Assembly (NCBI GenBank): GCA_965222725.1
Contig: OZ244969.1
Location: 5,084,001 to 5,148,000 of the forward strand
Source: GCA-2748575 sp965222725
GTDB lineage: Bacteria > Pseudomonadota > Gammaproteobacteria > Pseudomonadales > Ketobacteraceae
Direction: 5' to 3'
DNA length: 64,000 nucleotides
Position 1 is the first letter of the stretch. The number at the start of each line of letters is the position of its first letter. Below are positions 1-7,860 of the stretch, one piece after another. Below the pieces are notes generated by a model. It was given only the letters and a program-made list of their open reading frames with translations. It was not told the origin of the DNA and ran no database searches. A program made the position numbers and the translations under genes.

Positions 1-50
1 TGCTTGTACCACTCAGAGAAAATATTAAACATTCAACAGCCTTACATCGC

Positions 51-80
51 GCCGCCTTGCAACCGGGCGGCTTATTTTTT
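51..80 (+). terminator. Rho-independent terminator of an upstream gene
   Basis: A six-base-pair GC stem (GCCGCC with GGCGGC, nine-base loop) is followed on the plus strand by TTATTTTTT, the layout of an intrinsic terminator. It would end a plus-strand gene lying left of the window. The same T-rich tail encodes the end of the convergent tusA-like gene, so both genes share this edge. Confidence 0.6.
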
Positions 81-473
81 GATTAGGAAGCAATACTCAC
101 CTTTGTCATCTTCAGTCTGCTCCAGAAGTTCGGAACTGACCTGGCGGAGAAAGGCCGCAAAATCCCGCACGGATCCGGCATCGGTAGTCAGCACCCGGAT
201 CACCTGGCCCGCTTCCATCCTGTTCAGGTTCTGTTTCAATTTTAGCAGCGGCATGGGACATGCAAGGCCCCGTGCATCCAACTCCACATCACATTCTTTC
301 ACCGGCAACTCCAATATCGGCAACCCGTCAGTTATAGAGATATTCTGGTCTTTATTCAATATGGACAACAACTTAACCGGAGCATTCACGAGAATGACAT
401 GAACTATCCCGGGCTTTTTACTGATTTTACACTTATTATGTGAACTGAAAGCCCGGTTCGCTATCGAAGACAA
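72..473 (-). CDS. TusA/SirA-family sulfurtransferase-like protein
   Basis: The C-terminal half (about residues 60-133) is a TusA-like domain: a VELDARGLACPMPLLKLK stretch carries the CPxP signature whose cysteine carries persulfide sulfur in this family. The family moves sulfur to tRNA thiolation or other acceptors; which acceptor applies here cannot be read. The open frame begins at a TTG and gives about 50 residues before the fold, longer than the usual TusA of about 80. A GTG near 389 or a later TTG could be the true start, as no ATG precedes the domain. It is divergent from the M48 protease at 500. Confidence 0.75.
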   Translation of the reverse strand: MSSIANRAFSSHNKCKISKKPGIVHVILVNAPVKLLSILNKDQNISITDGLPILELPVKECDVELDARGLACPMPLLKLKQNLNRMEAGQVIRVLTTDAGSVRDFAAFLRQVSSELLEQTEDDKGEYCFLIKK

Positions 474-499
474 ATGACAAAAAATCCGCAGTTAGTTCC

Positions 500-1960
500 A
501 TGATTCGAATTGTTTTCCTGATCCTTTCCCTGTGCCTGTTCAGCCCCGCTATTGCCAGCAGCAGTAACGGCAGCAACATTGGCAACAGCAATGCACTGCC
601 TACCCTGGGGGACCGTGCATCGGGCATTGTCAGCCCGGAGCAGGAGTATCGCCTGGGCAGAGCCTGGCTGCGCCAGCTGCGGGCCCATGTCGCCACTATT
701 GAAGACCCCCTGATTTACGATTACCTGGAACACCTGCTGTATCTGCTGGCCTCCAACAGTGATCTGGCGGCCCCGAATCTGGCCTTGGTAGTAATCAACA
801 GCCCCCAGATCAACGCCTTTGCAGTACCCGGCGGCGTGATCGGCCTGAATGCGGGCCTGTTGCTGCACGCCCGGGCCGAGGATGAGCTGGCCGCCGTTGT
901 CGCCCACGAACTGGCGCACCTGAGTCAGCGCCACTTTGCCCGGGGCCAGGATTACAACCAGCGCACCCAGTGGGCCACCGCGGCTGCGCTGCTGGCCAGT
1001 GTGGTGCTGATGGCCACAGCGGGCTCGGATGCCGGCATGGCGGCGCTGGCCACCACCCAGGCCACAGCGATTGATCAGCAACTGAGGTTCAGCCGCAGCA
1101 ACGAACTGGAAGCAGACCGCATCGGTATGCAGACCCTGGTAAGAGCGGATCTGAACCCGCAGGCCATGCCCAACTTCTTCGAACAATTGCTGAAATCCAA
1201 CCGCTTTGGCGGCACCCTGCCACCGGAATTCCTGCTCACCCACCCGATCACCCAGAAACGGATTTCCGACTCCCGCAACCGGGCCGATGCCTACCCCCTG
1301 AAAAACTACGCTGACAGCCTGGAATTCCAGCTGATGCGGGTACGCGCCAAAGTGGCCTACACCCGGGAGGACTCCGCCGCCATCCGGGAACTGGAAACCA
1401 ACCTGAAAGAACTGAAAACCGAAGACGAAGAAATTACCCGGTACGGTCTGACCTATGCCTATTTCCGGGCCAACCGCTATGACGATGCTCTGGAAACCCT
1501 GGAGCCGCTGTTACGCAAGCGCCCCAACCGCATCACCTACCTGTACACCAAGGCCACCCTGCTGATGGCCAAAAACGACTACAAGGAAGCCAACAAACTG
1601 TTGCAGGATGCCCTGGGTTTCAGCCCGGACAACTACCCGCTGTCCATGGCCTATGCGGAATCCCTGCTGCGGACCGGAAAAGCCGACGAGGCACTAAAGA
1701 TTCTGCGGGTGCAACAGCGGCAAAAACCCCTGCTACCCAACCCTTTTTACCTGATGGCCGAATGTTACGGAAAACTGGGTGATAACCTGGGCGTGCATGA
1801 ATCCCGGGCAGAATACTATTACCTGACAGGCAAACTGGATAAAGCACTGGAGCAGTTGCGTTATGCGCTGGACCTTTCCCAGGAGGATTTTCAGGCCCAC
1901 GCCCGCATCAAGAACCGGATGCAATCCATGATCGCATCGAAGAATGATCTGAAGCTTTAA
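500..1960 (+). CDS. bepA: M48 family periplasmic metalloprotease with TPR domain (BepA-like)
   Basis: A 486-residue exported protease. It has a signal peptide (first ~20 residues), an M48 domain with the zinc motif HELAH at residues 136-140 and a downstream NELEAD segment supplying the third zinc ligand, then a C-terminal TPR-like helical region (about 310-470). This architecture is that of BepA/YfgC, which acts in the periplasm with the BAM complex and degrades stalled outer-membrane proteins such as LptD. The length matches the family. The role is transferred from the family and the symbol is by homology. It is convergent with nadA. Confidence 0.85.
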   Translation: MIRIVFLILSLCLFSPAIASSSNGSNIGNSNALPTLGDRASGIVSPEQEYRLGRAWLRQLRAHVATIEDPLIYDYLEHLLYLLASNSDLAAPNLALVVINSPQINAFAVPGGVIGLNAGLLLHARAEDELAAVVAHELAHLSQRHFARGQDYNQRTQWATAAALLASVVLMATAGSDAGMAALATTQATAIDQQLRFSRSNELEADRIGMQTLVRADLNPQAMPNFFEQLLKSNRFGGTLPPEFLLTHPITQKRISDSRNRADAYPLKNYADSLEFQLMRVRAKVAYTREDSAAIRELETNLKELKTEDEEITRYGLTYAYFRANRYDDALETLEPLLRKRPNRITYLYTKATLLMAKNDYKEANKLLQDALGFSPDNYPLSMAYAESLLRTGKADEALKILRVQQRQKPLLPNPFYLMAECYGKLGDNLGVHESRAEYYYLTGKLDKALEQLRYALDLSQEDFQAHARIKNRMQSMIASKNDLKL

Positions 1961-1966
1961 CGAAGC

Positions 1967-1999
1967 CGCGGACCCGGGACTATTGCAACCCGGGCCGCG
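1967..1999. terminator. GC-rich hairpin between convergent bepA and nadA
   Basis: In the 50-base gap between two convergent stop codons lies a strong hairpin: CCCGGG pairs with CCCGGG, extended by five more pairs with one bulged A. Neither side has a T-run, so it is not a classical intrinsic terminator, but its position between converging genes suggests it slows or ends transcription or protects 3' ends. Confidence 0.4.
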
Positions 2000-2011
2000 A
2001 GGATCAGAGGA

Positions 2012-3055
2012 TTATTTGTTGAGACTGGCGCCGAAGTCCAGCATGCGATTCAGCGGCACCATGGCCTGCTGCCCTACCGCAGGATCCACAAAGATCTCGT
2101 TATCCGCCCGCTTAAACACATCAATCAGGCTTTCCAGCTCGTTCATCGCCATCCAGGGGCAATGGGCACAGGAACGGCAAGTGGCGCCGTTACCGGCTGT
2201 GGGGGCTTCCAGAAAGGTTTTTTCCGGAGCCATCTGTTTCAGTTTGTAGAAAATACCCTTGTCGGTGGCGACGATAAAGGTGTCGTTGGGAAGATCGCGG
2301 GCGGCATTGATAATCTGGGTGGTGGAACCCACCACATCAGCCAGCGCCACTACGCTTTCGGGAGATTCAGGGTGCACCAGCACAGCGGCATCCGGAAACG
2401 CCTTCTTGAGATCCTCAACACCCTTGGCCTTGAATTCCTCGTGAACGATACAGGCGCCGTCCCACATCAGCATATCCACACCGGTTTCCCGCTGCACATA
2501 GCTGCCCAGGTGCTTGTCGGGCGCCCAGATAATCTTTTTACCCTGATCAGCCAGATGCTGTACCAGTGGTAGCGCAATACTTGAGGTTACCACCCAGTCG
2601 GCGCGGGCTTTAACCGCTGCAGAGGTGTTGGCATAGACCACAACTTCGTGATCGGGGTGCTTATCGCAAAAGGCGGCGAATTCGTCTTCAGGACAGCCGA
2701 TATCCAGGGAACAGGTGGCTTCCAGCGTGGGCATGAGCACGCGTTTTTCCGGACTGAGGATCTTGGCGGTCTCACCCATGAACTTCACACCGGCCACTAT
2801 CAGCGTGGAGGCAGGATGCTCTTTACCGAAACGGGCCATTTCCAGTGAGTCAGATACGCAACCACCGGTTTCTTCCGCCAGCGCCTGCACATCGGGATGG
2901 GTGTAGTAATGGGCGACCAGAACAGCATTCTCACGCTGCAACAACGCTTTGAACTGCTCAAAGTAGTCGCGCTTTTGCTCTTCCGTGTATTGCTTTTCGC
3001 TCAGGTGCGAACCATCCAGGTGGTGACGAACGATTTCGCTGACTGTTGTGTTCAT
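2012..3055 (-). CDS. nadA: Quinolinate synthase NadA
   Basis: Condenses iminoaspartate with dihydroxyacetone phosphate to quinolinate in de novo NAD synthesis; a cytoplasmic [4Fe-4S] enzyme. The protein shows family hallmarks: VAHYYTHPDVQALAEETGG, SDSLEMARFG, VVYANTSAAVKA, HPES and the cysteine-rich TCRSCAHCPWMAMN near the C-terminus. Cluster-type cysteines are present around CSLDIGCP, GACIVHEEF and TCRSC. I chose the ATG at 3055 (347 residues, the size of E. coli NadA); an in-frame ATG at 3088 would add 11 residues. It is a single gene downstream of tRNA-Lys on the same strand. Confidence 0.95.
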   Translation of the reverse strand: MNTTVSEIVRHHLDGSHLSEKQYTEEQKRDYFEQFKALLQRENAVLVAHYYTHPDVQALAEETGGCVSDSLEMARFGKEHPASTLIVAGVKFMGETAKILSPEKRVLMPTLEATCSLDIGCPEDEFAAFCDKHPDHEVVVYANTSAAVKARADWVVTSSIALPLVQHLADQGKKIIWAPDKHLGSYVQRETGVDMLMWDGACIVHEEFKAKGVEDLKKAFPDAAVLVHPESPESVVALADVVGSTTQIINAARDLPNDTFIVATDKGIFYKLKQMAPEKTFLEAPTAGNGATCRSCAHCPWMAMNELESLIDVFKRADNEIFVDPAVGQQAMVPLNRMLDFGASLNK

Positions 3056-3280
3056 TTGCTTTACCAGATGTGGAGCCACTGGGGCCATTCTACACAGCGC
3101 CTTAAACCCTGTCTCTACGCTATTCAGACAGACATGGGGGCGAACCCGGTCAATTTCAAGCTGCCCCCTGTGGCGCCCACAGGTTGCTTCCGGCGCCTGG
3201 GTGGCTCAGGTCGGGTGGATCAGGCTGCGTACGCCGGAGAAACCACTGTGACCTGCCGGCCACAGCCGGGACCCGGATAT

Positions 3281-3312
3281 AAAAAAAGCTCACTGTTGCC
3301 AGTGAGCTTTTT
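3281..3312 (-). terminator. Intrinsic terminator after tRNA-Lys
   Basis: On the minus strand the stem AAAAGCTCACT / AGTGAGCTTTT with a six-base loop is followed by a T-run. It lies just downstream of the tRNA-Lys 3' end, so it ends that transcript. The stem is flanked by A/T runs on both sides and could work in both directions. Confidence 0.85.
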
Positions 3313-3320
3313 CGGGATAG

Positions 3321-3396
3321 TGGTGGGCCGTGCTGGATTCGAACCAGCGACCAATTGGTTAAAAGCCAACTGCTCTACCAACTGAGCTAACGGCCC
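3321..3396 (-). tRNA. tRNA-Lys (anticodon TTT)
   Basis: A 76-base cloverleaf on the minus strand. The acceptor stem GGGCCGT pairs with ACGGCCC, the D-arm has GCTCAGTTGGTAGAGC, the anticodon loop CTTTTAA reads TTT (lysine), the T-arm GGTTCGAATCC is canonical, and CCA is encoded. It sits between queC and nadA with its own promoter and terminator. Confidence 0.97.
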
Positions 3397-3409
3397 CGAA
3401 CGGGTGCGT

Positions 3410-3437
3410 ATATTACTGATTTAAAAAATGAGCACAA
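3410..3437 (-). promoter_or_regulatory. Candidate sigma-70 promoter for tRNA-Lys
   Basis: On the minus strand TTGTGC (-35, 3437-3432) and TAATAT (-10, 3415-3410) are 16 bases apart, and the tRNA 5' end is 14 bases past the -10. Spacing and position fit a tRNA promoter. Read by eye only. Confidence 0.5.
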
Positions 3438-3548
3438 GCTTTTTTTGTAACTTTATTGTCTTGATTTTTAAATTAATTTTCATTCCAACGAGTTACAACA
3501 CCGGGGCAACTCCGCACCGGGCCGGACAACCTCTGGGCTACAGCTTGA

Positions 3549-4238
3549 TCAGGAGTTTCCGAGGTACAGGGTCGGGTCAGCCACGCCTGCTGCGAGAAAA
3601 CCTTCCCGACGCAGCCGACAGCTGTCGCAACGGCCACAGGCCCTGCCTTCGGCATCGGCCTGATAGCAGGAAACCGTTAACGAGTAATCAACCCCCAGCT
3701 CAACGCCTTTCCGGATAATGTCCGCTTTCGACAAATCAATCAGGGGCGTATTTATCCGCAGATTATGCTGCTCCACCCCTTTTTTTGTGGCCAGATTGGC
3801 GGTTTTCTCAAAGGCGGCAATAAATTCCGGGCGGCAATCAGGGTAACCGGAGTAATCCACGGCATTCACCCCGATAAAGATATCATCCGCATCCAGCACT
3901 TCCGCCCAGCCCAGGGCAAGGGACAGGAACACCGTGTTGCGGGCCGGCACATAGGTTACCGGAATCCCCTCAGAAGGCCCTTCTGGCACGTCTATGGAGC
4001 CGTCAGTGAGCGCTGAGCCGCCAATGGTGCCCATATCCAGCTTCACCACCTTGAAATCCTGTACGGCAAAGGCCGCCGCCACCCGGGCCGCTGCCACCAG
4101 CTCCGCGCTGTGGCGCTGCCCATAATCAAAGCTCATGGCGTACAGTTCGTAGCCCTGGGCACGGGCAATAGCGAGACAGGTGGCCGAATCCAGACCGCCG
4201 GACACCAGAACCACTGCTTTGTTTGCGCGGGTTACCAT
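3549..4238 (-). CDS. queC: 7-cyano-7-deazaguanine synthase QueC
   Basis: Converts 7-carboxy-7-deazaguanine to preQ0 using ATP and ammonia in queuosine synthesis. The 229-residue protein opens with the PP-loop VLVSGGLDSATC, has the YVPARNTVFLSLA segment typical of the family, and ends with a zinc-binding cysteine set (SCYQ ... ACGRCDSC). It lies 23 bases downstream of queE, the preceding pathway enzyme, so the two are very likely cotranscribed. Confidence 0.96.
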   Translation of the reverse strand: MVTRANKAVVLVSGGLDSATCLAIARAQGYELYAMSFDYGQRHSAELVAAARVAAAFAVQDFKVVKLDMGTIGGSALTDGSIDVPEGPSEGIPVTYVPARNTVFLSLALGWAEVLDADDIFIGVNAVDYSGYPDCRPEFIAAFEKTANLATKKGVEQHNLRINTPLIDLSKADIIRKGVELGVDYSLTVSCYQADAEGRACGRCDSCRLRREGFLAAGVADPTLYLGNS

Positions 4239-4261
4239 GCTTGCCTCTTCAAATCCGCTGT

Positions 4262-4906
4262 TTAACGACCGGGTTCATCCGCCCACAGGAGCTTGTGCAA
4301 CTGCATCTGAAAACGCACATTCAGCCGGTCTTCCAATACCCATTCCGCCAGTTCAGTGGCCGGCTGCTGGCCATGACTGGGGGAAAACAACACATCACCT
4401 GCCCGCTCCTGCAACCGGTATTCATCCACTTTAAAGCGGGACCACTCATAGTCACTACGGCTGCAGATCACGAACTTTACCTGGTCCTTGGGCTGTAGCA
4501 GAGGAATGTTTTCATACAGGTTGCGATGGCATTCACCGGAATCCGGGGTTTTCAGGTCCAGCACAATACTGACCCGCTCATCCACCGCCTCGATGGGCAT
4601 GGCACCACTGGTTTCCAGCGACACCTGATAATCGCGGTCGCACAGGGCTGTCAGCAGCTCCAGGCACACCGGCTGAGCCAGGGGCTCGCCACCGGTCACG
4701 GTTACGTAAGGTGTTTTCCAGCGGGCCACCTCTTCCAGAATCTGGTCGATTTCGTACAGGGTGCCGCCGGAGAAAGAATAGGTGGTATCACAATACTGGC
4801 AGCGCAACGGGCAACCGGTCAGACGCACAAACACGGTGGGCAAACCCACAGTCCGGGCTTCACCCTGGAGTGAATAGAAGATTTCGGTGATTCTGACGCT
4901 GGCCAA
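4262..4906 (-). CDS. queE: 7-carboxy-7-deazaguanine synthase QueE
   Basis: Radical SAM enzyme that contracts 6-carboxytetrahydropterin to the deazaguanine core of queuosine. It starts with the family motif ITEIFYSLQGE and has a CX3CX2C cluster motif (GCPLRCQYCDT; Cys 32, 36, 39 from the chosen start), followed by the SAM-binding VTGGEPL. I favour a TTG start at 4906 preceded by GGAG, because residues before it (up to another TTG at 4957) do not resemble the family; no ATG is available. About 214 residues. Confidence 0.92.
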   Translation of the reverse strand: MASVRITEIFYSLQGEARTVGLPTVFVRLTGCPLRCQYCDTTYSFSGGTLYEIDQILEEVARWKTPYVTVTGGEPLAQPVCLELLTALCDRDYQVSLETSGAMPIEAVDERVSIVLDLKTPDSGECHRNLYENIPLLQPKDQVKFVICSRSDYEWSRFKVDEYRLQERAGDVLFSPSHGQQPATELAEWVLEDRLNVRFQMQLHKLLWADEPGR

Positions 4907-4988
4907 GCGATGAGGCTCCGATGATACAAATAGAGAGATAAATCCGAAGGGGCGCAATCTTACTAGATTCGCTCCGGGATAGCCAATG

Positions 4989-5007
4989 GGCAGGCCGGCA
5001 GCCTGCC
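4989..5007. other. Hairpin between cpoB and queE
   Basis: A seven-base-pair inverted repeat (GGCAGGC / GCCTGCC) with a five-base loop lies in the gap between cpoB and queE. No T-run follows on either strand, so it is more likely an mRNA stabilising or attenuating hairpin than a full terminator. Confidence 0.35.
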
Positions 5008-5026
5008 GGGGCGGAAATAGCGGCGT

Positions 5027-5854
5027 CTAGAGCTCTGTCAGCAACTGCCTGGCCAACTTTGCCGCCTGACGATTGGGGTAATCCGAGATGACCTTTTCCA
5101 GTGTTACCCGGGCCTTGGCCTTTTCACCCTGCAGCTTGTACAGCATGCCCAGCTTATAGAGCGCGTCAGGTACTTTCTGGTGATCTTTGTGATCCTTGAG
5201 CAGCGTGATCAGGTGCTTCTTGGCCGTTTCATAATCCGGCGGTGAAACCGCCATATAAAGCTCACCCAGCCAATATTGCGAATTCGGCAAATAGTTACTG
5301 GCGGGCGCCTTTTCCAACAGCTCTTCCAGCAAACCGATACCTTCTTCGAATTTGCGCTCACGCATAAGGGCAATAGCCTTATTGTAAGTGGCGTGGTCAT
5401 CGAAGCTGGTATCAGGAGTAGCCGCGGGTGCACTGGTTTCAGGTATGGCCGCAGTTTCTGCAGGCTGAGCTGGTGCCGCATTTCTGAGTTGATTCAGGCG
5501 ATGATCCAGATCCAGATAACGCTGCCGCTGCTGATCTTTCAGCTGGGAAAGCTCATGGGCCTGCTCTTCCACCAGACCACGCAGCTGGGAAAGCTCTTGC
5601 TGCATCTGCTGTAACTGGTTATACAGTTCCCACTGCACATTCGACGGGACCGCCGGCTGGCTGGGACGCGGCACGGGCGCAGCGGATGGTGACGCTGCCT
5701 GATTCTGAGCGGGCTGCGAATACTGGCCAGCCTGTGGATAGTCAACACTGGCAGGCGCTGCTTCACGTTGCTCGATAGGAAGGGGGCTGTATTCCGGAGC
5801 GGCAACCACTGGGGTTGCCGCTAACATCAGGAGAGGAACAAAAAACTGCTTCAT
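5027..5854 (-). CDS. cpoB: Tol-Pal system protein CpoB (YbgF)
   Basis: Periplasmic TPR protein that coordinates peptidoglycan synthesis with Tol-Pal driven outer-membrane constriction. The protein has a signal peptide ending near VVAAPEY, a Pro/Gln/Ala-rich linker, a coiled coil (about 75-115) rich in Gln/Leu, and a C-terminal TPR region (about 150-275) containing NSQYWLGELY and DALYKLGMLY. An in-frame TTG touches the pal stop codon, but the ATG at 5854 gives a clean 275-residue exported protein. It follows pal with three intervening bases, the usual last gene of the tol-pal cluster. Confidence 0.93.
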   Translation of the reverse strand: MKQFFVPLLMLAATPVVAAPEYSPLPIEQREAAPASVDYPQAGQYSQPAQNQAASPSAAPVPRPSQPAVPSNVQWELYNQLQQMQQELSQLRGLVEEQAHELSQLKDQQRQRYLDLDHRLNQLRNAAPAQPAETAAIPETSAPAATPDTSFDDHATYNKAIALMRERKFEEGIGLLEELLEKAPASNYLPNSQYWLGELYMAVSPPDYETAKKHLITLLKDHKDHQKVPDALYKLGMLYKLQGEKAKARVTLEKVISDYPNRQAAKLARQLLTEL

Positions 5855-5857
5855 CAA

Positions 5858-6412
5858 TTAGTATTTGATTTCAACGCGACGGTTTTTTGCCCAGGCCGCT
5901 TCGTTATGGCCTTCAGCCAGGGGACGCTCTTCGCCATAGCTCACTACCTGCAGCTGAGAACTGGAAGCACCATTGGCAGTCAGGTAATTTGCCACTGCGT
6001 TACCACGACGCTCACCCAATGCCAGGTTGTATTCGCGGGTTCCGCGCTCATCGGCATGGCCTTCCAGACGGGCGCTGGCAGAAGGATTGGCAGACAGATA
6101 AGCCGCGTGTGCTTTCAATGCGTCGTAAGCGTCAGGACGGATAGTGGATTTATCAAAGTCAAAATACACTGTGGTAGCCTGCATGGCGATGTCTTTCAGA
6201 GACTGTTTGGTGGTATCCATGCCAGTGGACATGCCGTCAACAGAGTCGTCACCCGCACCGTAGGTTGCATCGTTTGAAGGGGTACCAACGGAAGAGGTCT
6301 GGTCAGCGCCGGAATCCACATCGGTAGAGGTGTCGTCCGGAGTGGTGGAACAGCCGGCAAGAGTTGCAGCGGCCATCAGTGCGATAAGGTGTTTACGGGT
6401 AAAAATTGACAT
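5858..6412 (-). CDS. pal: Peptidoglycan-associated lipoprotein Pal
   Basis: Outer-membrane lipoprotein that binds peptidoglycan and TolB. It has a lipoprotein signal with lipobox LAGC (acylated Cys about residue 21), a low-complexity Asp/Ser/Thr-rich linker (about 22-75), and an OmpA-like domain with VYFDFDKSTI, GHADERGTREYN and NRRVEIKY. 184 residues. A GGAG ribosome site precedes the ATG. A promoter with an internal palindrome lies just upstream, so pal can be expressed independently of tolB. Confidence 0.97.
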   Translation of the reverse strand: MSIFTRKHLIALMAAATLAGCSTTPDDTSTDVDSGADQTSSVGTPSNDATYGAGDDSVDGMSTGMDTTKQSLKDIAMQATTVYFDFDKSTIRPDAYDALKAHAAYLSANPSASARLEGHADERGTREYNLALGERRGNAVANYLTANGASSSQLQVVSYGEERPLAEGHNEAAWAKNRRVEIKY

Positions 6413-6445
6413 TGATTAACTCCTAACTTTAGAACGCATGGCGAA

Positions 6446-6474
6446 TTTATAATAGTTTACGTAAACTTTTTCAA
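6446..6474 (-). promoter_or_regulatory. pal promoter with palindromic operator-like spacer
   Basis: On the minus strand TTGAAA (6474-6469) and TATAAA (6451-6446) are separated by exactly 17 bases, each one mismatch from sigma-70 consensus, about 34 bases before the pal ATG. The spacer contains the perfect 14-base palindrome AGTTTACGTAAACT (6454-6467), which occupies nearly the whole gap between the hexamers. A dimeric regulator bound there would block RNA polymerase. No regulator is identified. Confidence 0.6.
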
Positions 6475-6514
6475 ATTTTACGTGACCTTCTTTAAGGATC
6501 TTCAAAGAAAACCC

Positions 6515-7816
6515 CTAAAGAAACGGCGACCAGGCCGGTTCTCTGACGTCTCCACGACTGGAAGGCAATTGAACTTTGACTCTTCCATCCACGGATACGG
6601 CAGCCAACACACCACGGTTGCCCTTCTGTGTTGCATAAATAACCATCACCCCGTTGGGCGAGATGCTTGGCGATTCATCCAGATCAGTATCGGTGAGTAT
6701 GTTAACGGTTCCCCGCACCAAATCCTGCACGGCGATATGATAACGCCCCTGATGCAGGTGAGCCATCACCAAATAACGACCATCAGAAGTTAAAGACCCT
6801 CGGGCATTCTCTCTGCCCTCAAAGGTCACCCTGGACACTCTCTTGGAATTCACATCCATTTTATAGATCTGCGGTCTGCCACCGCGGTCCGAGGTAAAGT
6901 AAATTGTTGTACCATCCGGCGCCCAGGTGGGTTCCGTATCGATGGAGAAATGGTTGGTTAAACGCTCCATCTTCTGGGTTTTAAAATCCAGTGTGTAAAT
7001 TTCCGGGTTGCCGTCCTTGGAAAGCACAAATGCAAGTTTGTTGCCATCCGGTGAAAAAGCCGGCGCACTGCTCAGCCCCTTGAAGTCCACAACCTTCTTG
7101 TCATCACCGGTAAAGCTGTCGACAACATAAATTGCCGGTTTGCCGGACTTGTAGGCCACATAGGCCAGGTGCCGTCCGTTAGGTGCCCAGGCGGGCGACA
7201 GAATCGGTTCAGAAGATTGCACGATCACGTGATCCGCATAGCCGTCTGCATCAGTACGGTGCAATTGATAGCGTTCAGTGCCATTGGCGAACTTTTCTTT
7301 GGTAACGTATGCTAGGCGTGTTGAAAAGGCGCCCCGCAACCCGGTGACCTGCTGATAGACCTCATCGCTGATAAAATGCGCCAGCCGGCGCAGTTTGCGA
7401 CTGGATGCATTACCCTTCCGGATTATCTTCTGCTGATAAACATCAAAAAGTTCAAAATCCACCAGATAGGTGGAACCCTCACCTTGTTTGAGACGGCCAA
7501 TTAACAGGTATTCAGCACCCAGCACTTTCCAGTCCCGGTAATACACCTGAGATTCGGTAGTGGGCGTACTGAGCATATCCGACGGCGGAATAGGTTTGAA
7601 CTGGCCACTGCGATGCAGATCCGCAGACACAATCCGCGCGACGTCTTCCGGTGGCAGACCCTTGCCTTCCCAGCCGAATGGCACCACGGCAATGGATACA
7701 GCATCATCGCGCCCCTGAGTGATTTCAATCACCAGCTCGGCTCTGGCCAGGCTGGCAGAGAGTATCAGCAGTATCAAAATACCCAGACTGACAGGAGATA
7801 TTGCTTTTACCTTCAT
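6515..7816 (-). CDS. tolB: Tol-Pal translocation protein TolB
   Basis: Periplasmic beta-propeller protein linking Pal, TolA and outer-membrane lipoproteins. A 26-residue signal peptide ends at SLARA; the N-terminal domain (about 30-165) is followed by repeated WD40-like PD40 blades seen as PAWAPNGRHLAYVAY, APAFSPDGNKLAFV, PTWAPDGTTIYFTSD and SPSISPNGVMVIYAT. The ATG at 7816 gives 433 residues and a proper signal peptide; the upstream TTG at 7855 would put 13 charged residues before it. Order tolA-tolB-pal is the conserved one. Confidence 0.96.
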   Translation of the reverse strand: MKVKAISPVSLGILILLILSASLARAELVIEITQGRDDAVSIAVVPFGWEGKGLPPEDVARIVSADLHRSGQFKPIPPSDMLSTPTTESQVYYRDWKVLGAEYLLIGRLKQGEGSTYLVDFELFDVYQQKIIRKGNASSRKLRRLAHFISDEVYQQVTGLRGAFSTRLAYVTKEKFANGTERYQLHRTDADGYADHVIVQSSEPILSPAWAPNGRHLAYVAYKSGKPAIYVVDSFTGDDKKVVDFKGLSSAPAFSPDGNKLAFVLSKDGNPEIYTLDFKTQKMERLTNHFSIDTEPTWAPDGTTIYFTSDRGGRPQIYKMDVNSKRVSRVTFEGRENARGSLTSDGRYLVMAHLHQGRYHIAVQDLVRGTVNILTDTDLDESPSISPNGVMVIYATQKGNRGVLAAVSVDGRVKVQLPSSRGDVREPAWSPFL

Positions 7817-7860
7817 GTGTGTCGTTTTCCTTCCATTACAGTAATGGTCTGGCAATTAAT

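Noticed and set aside
3321..3396. tRNA-Lys as a phage or island attachment site
   Set aside because: Both sides are core genes in conserved order, there is no integrase, and no repeat of the tRNA 3' end was seen nearby.
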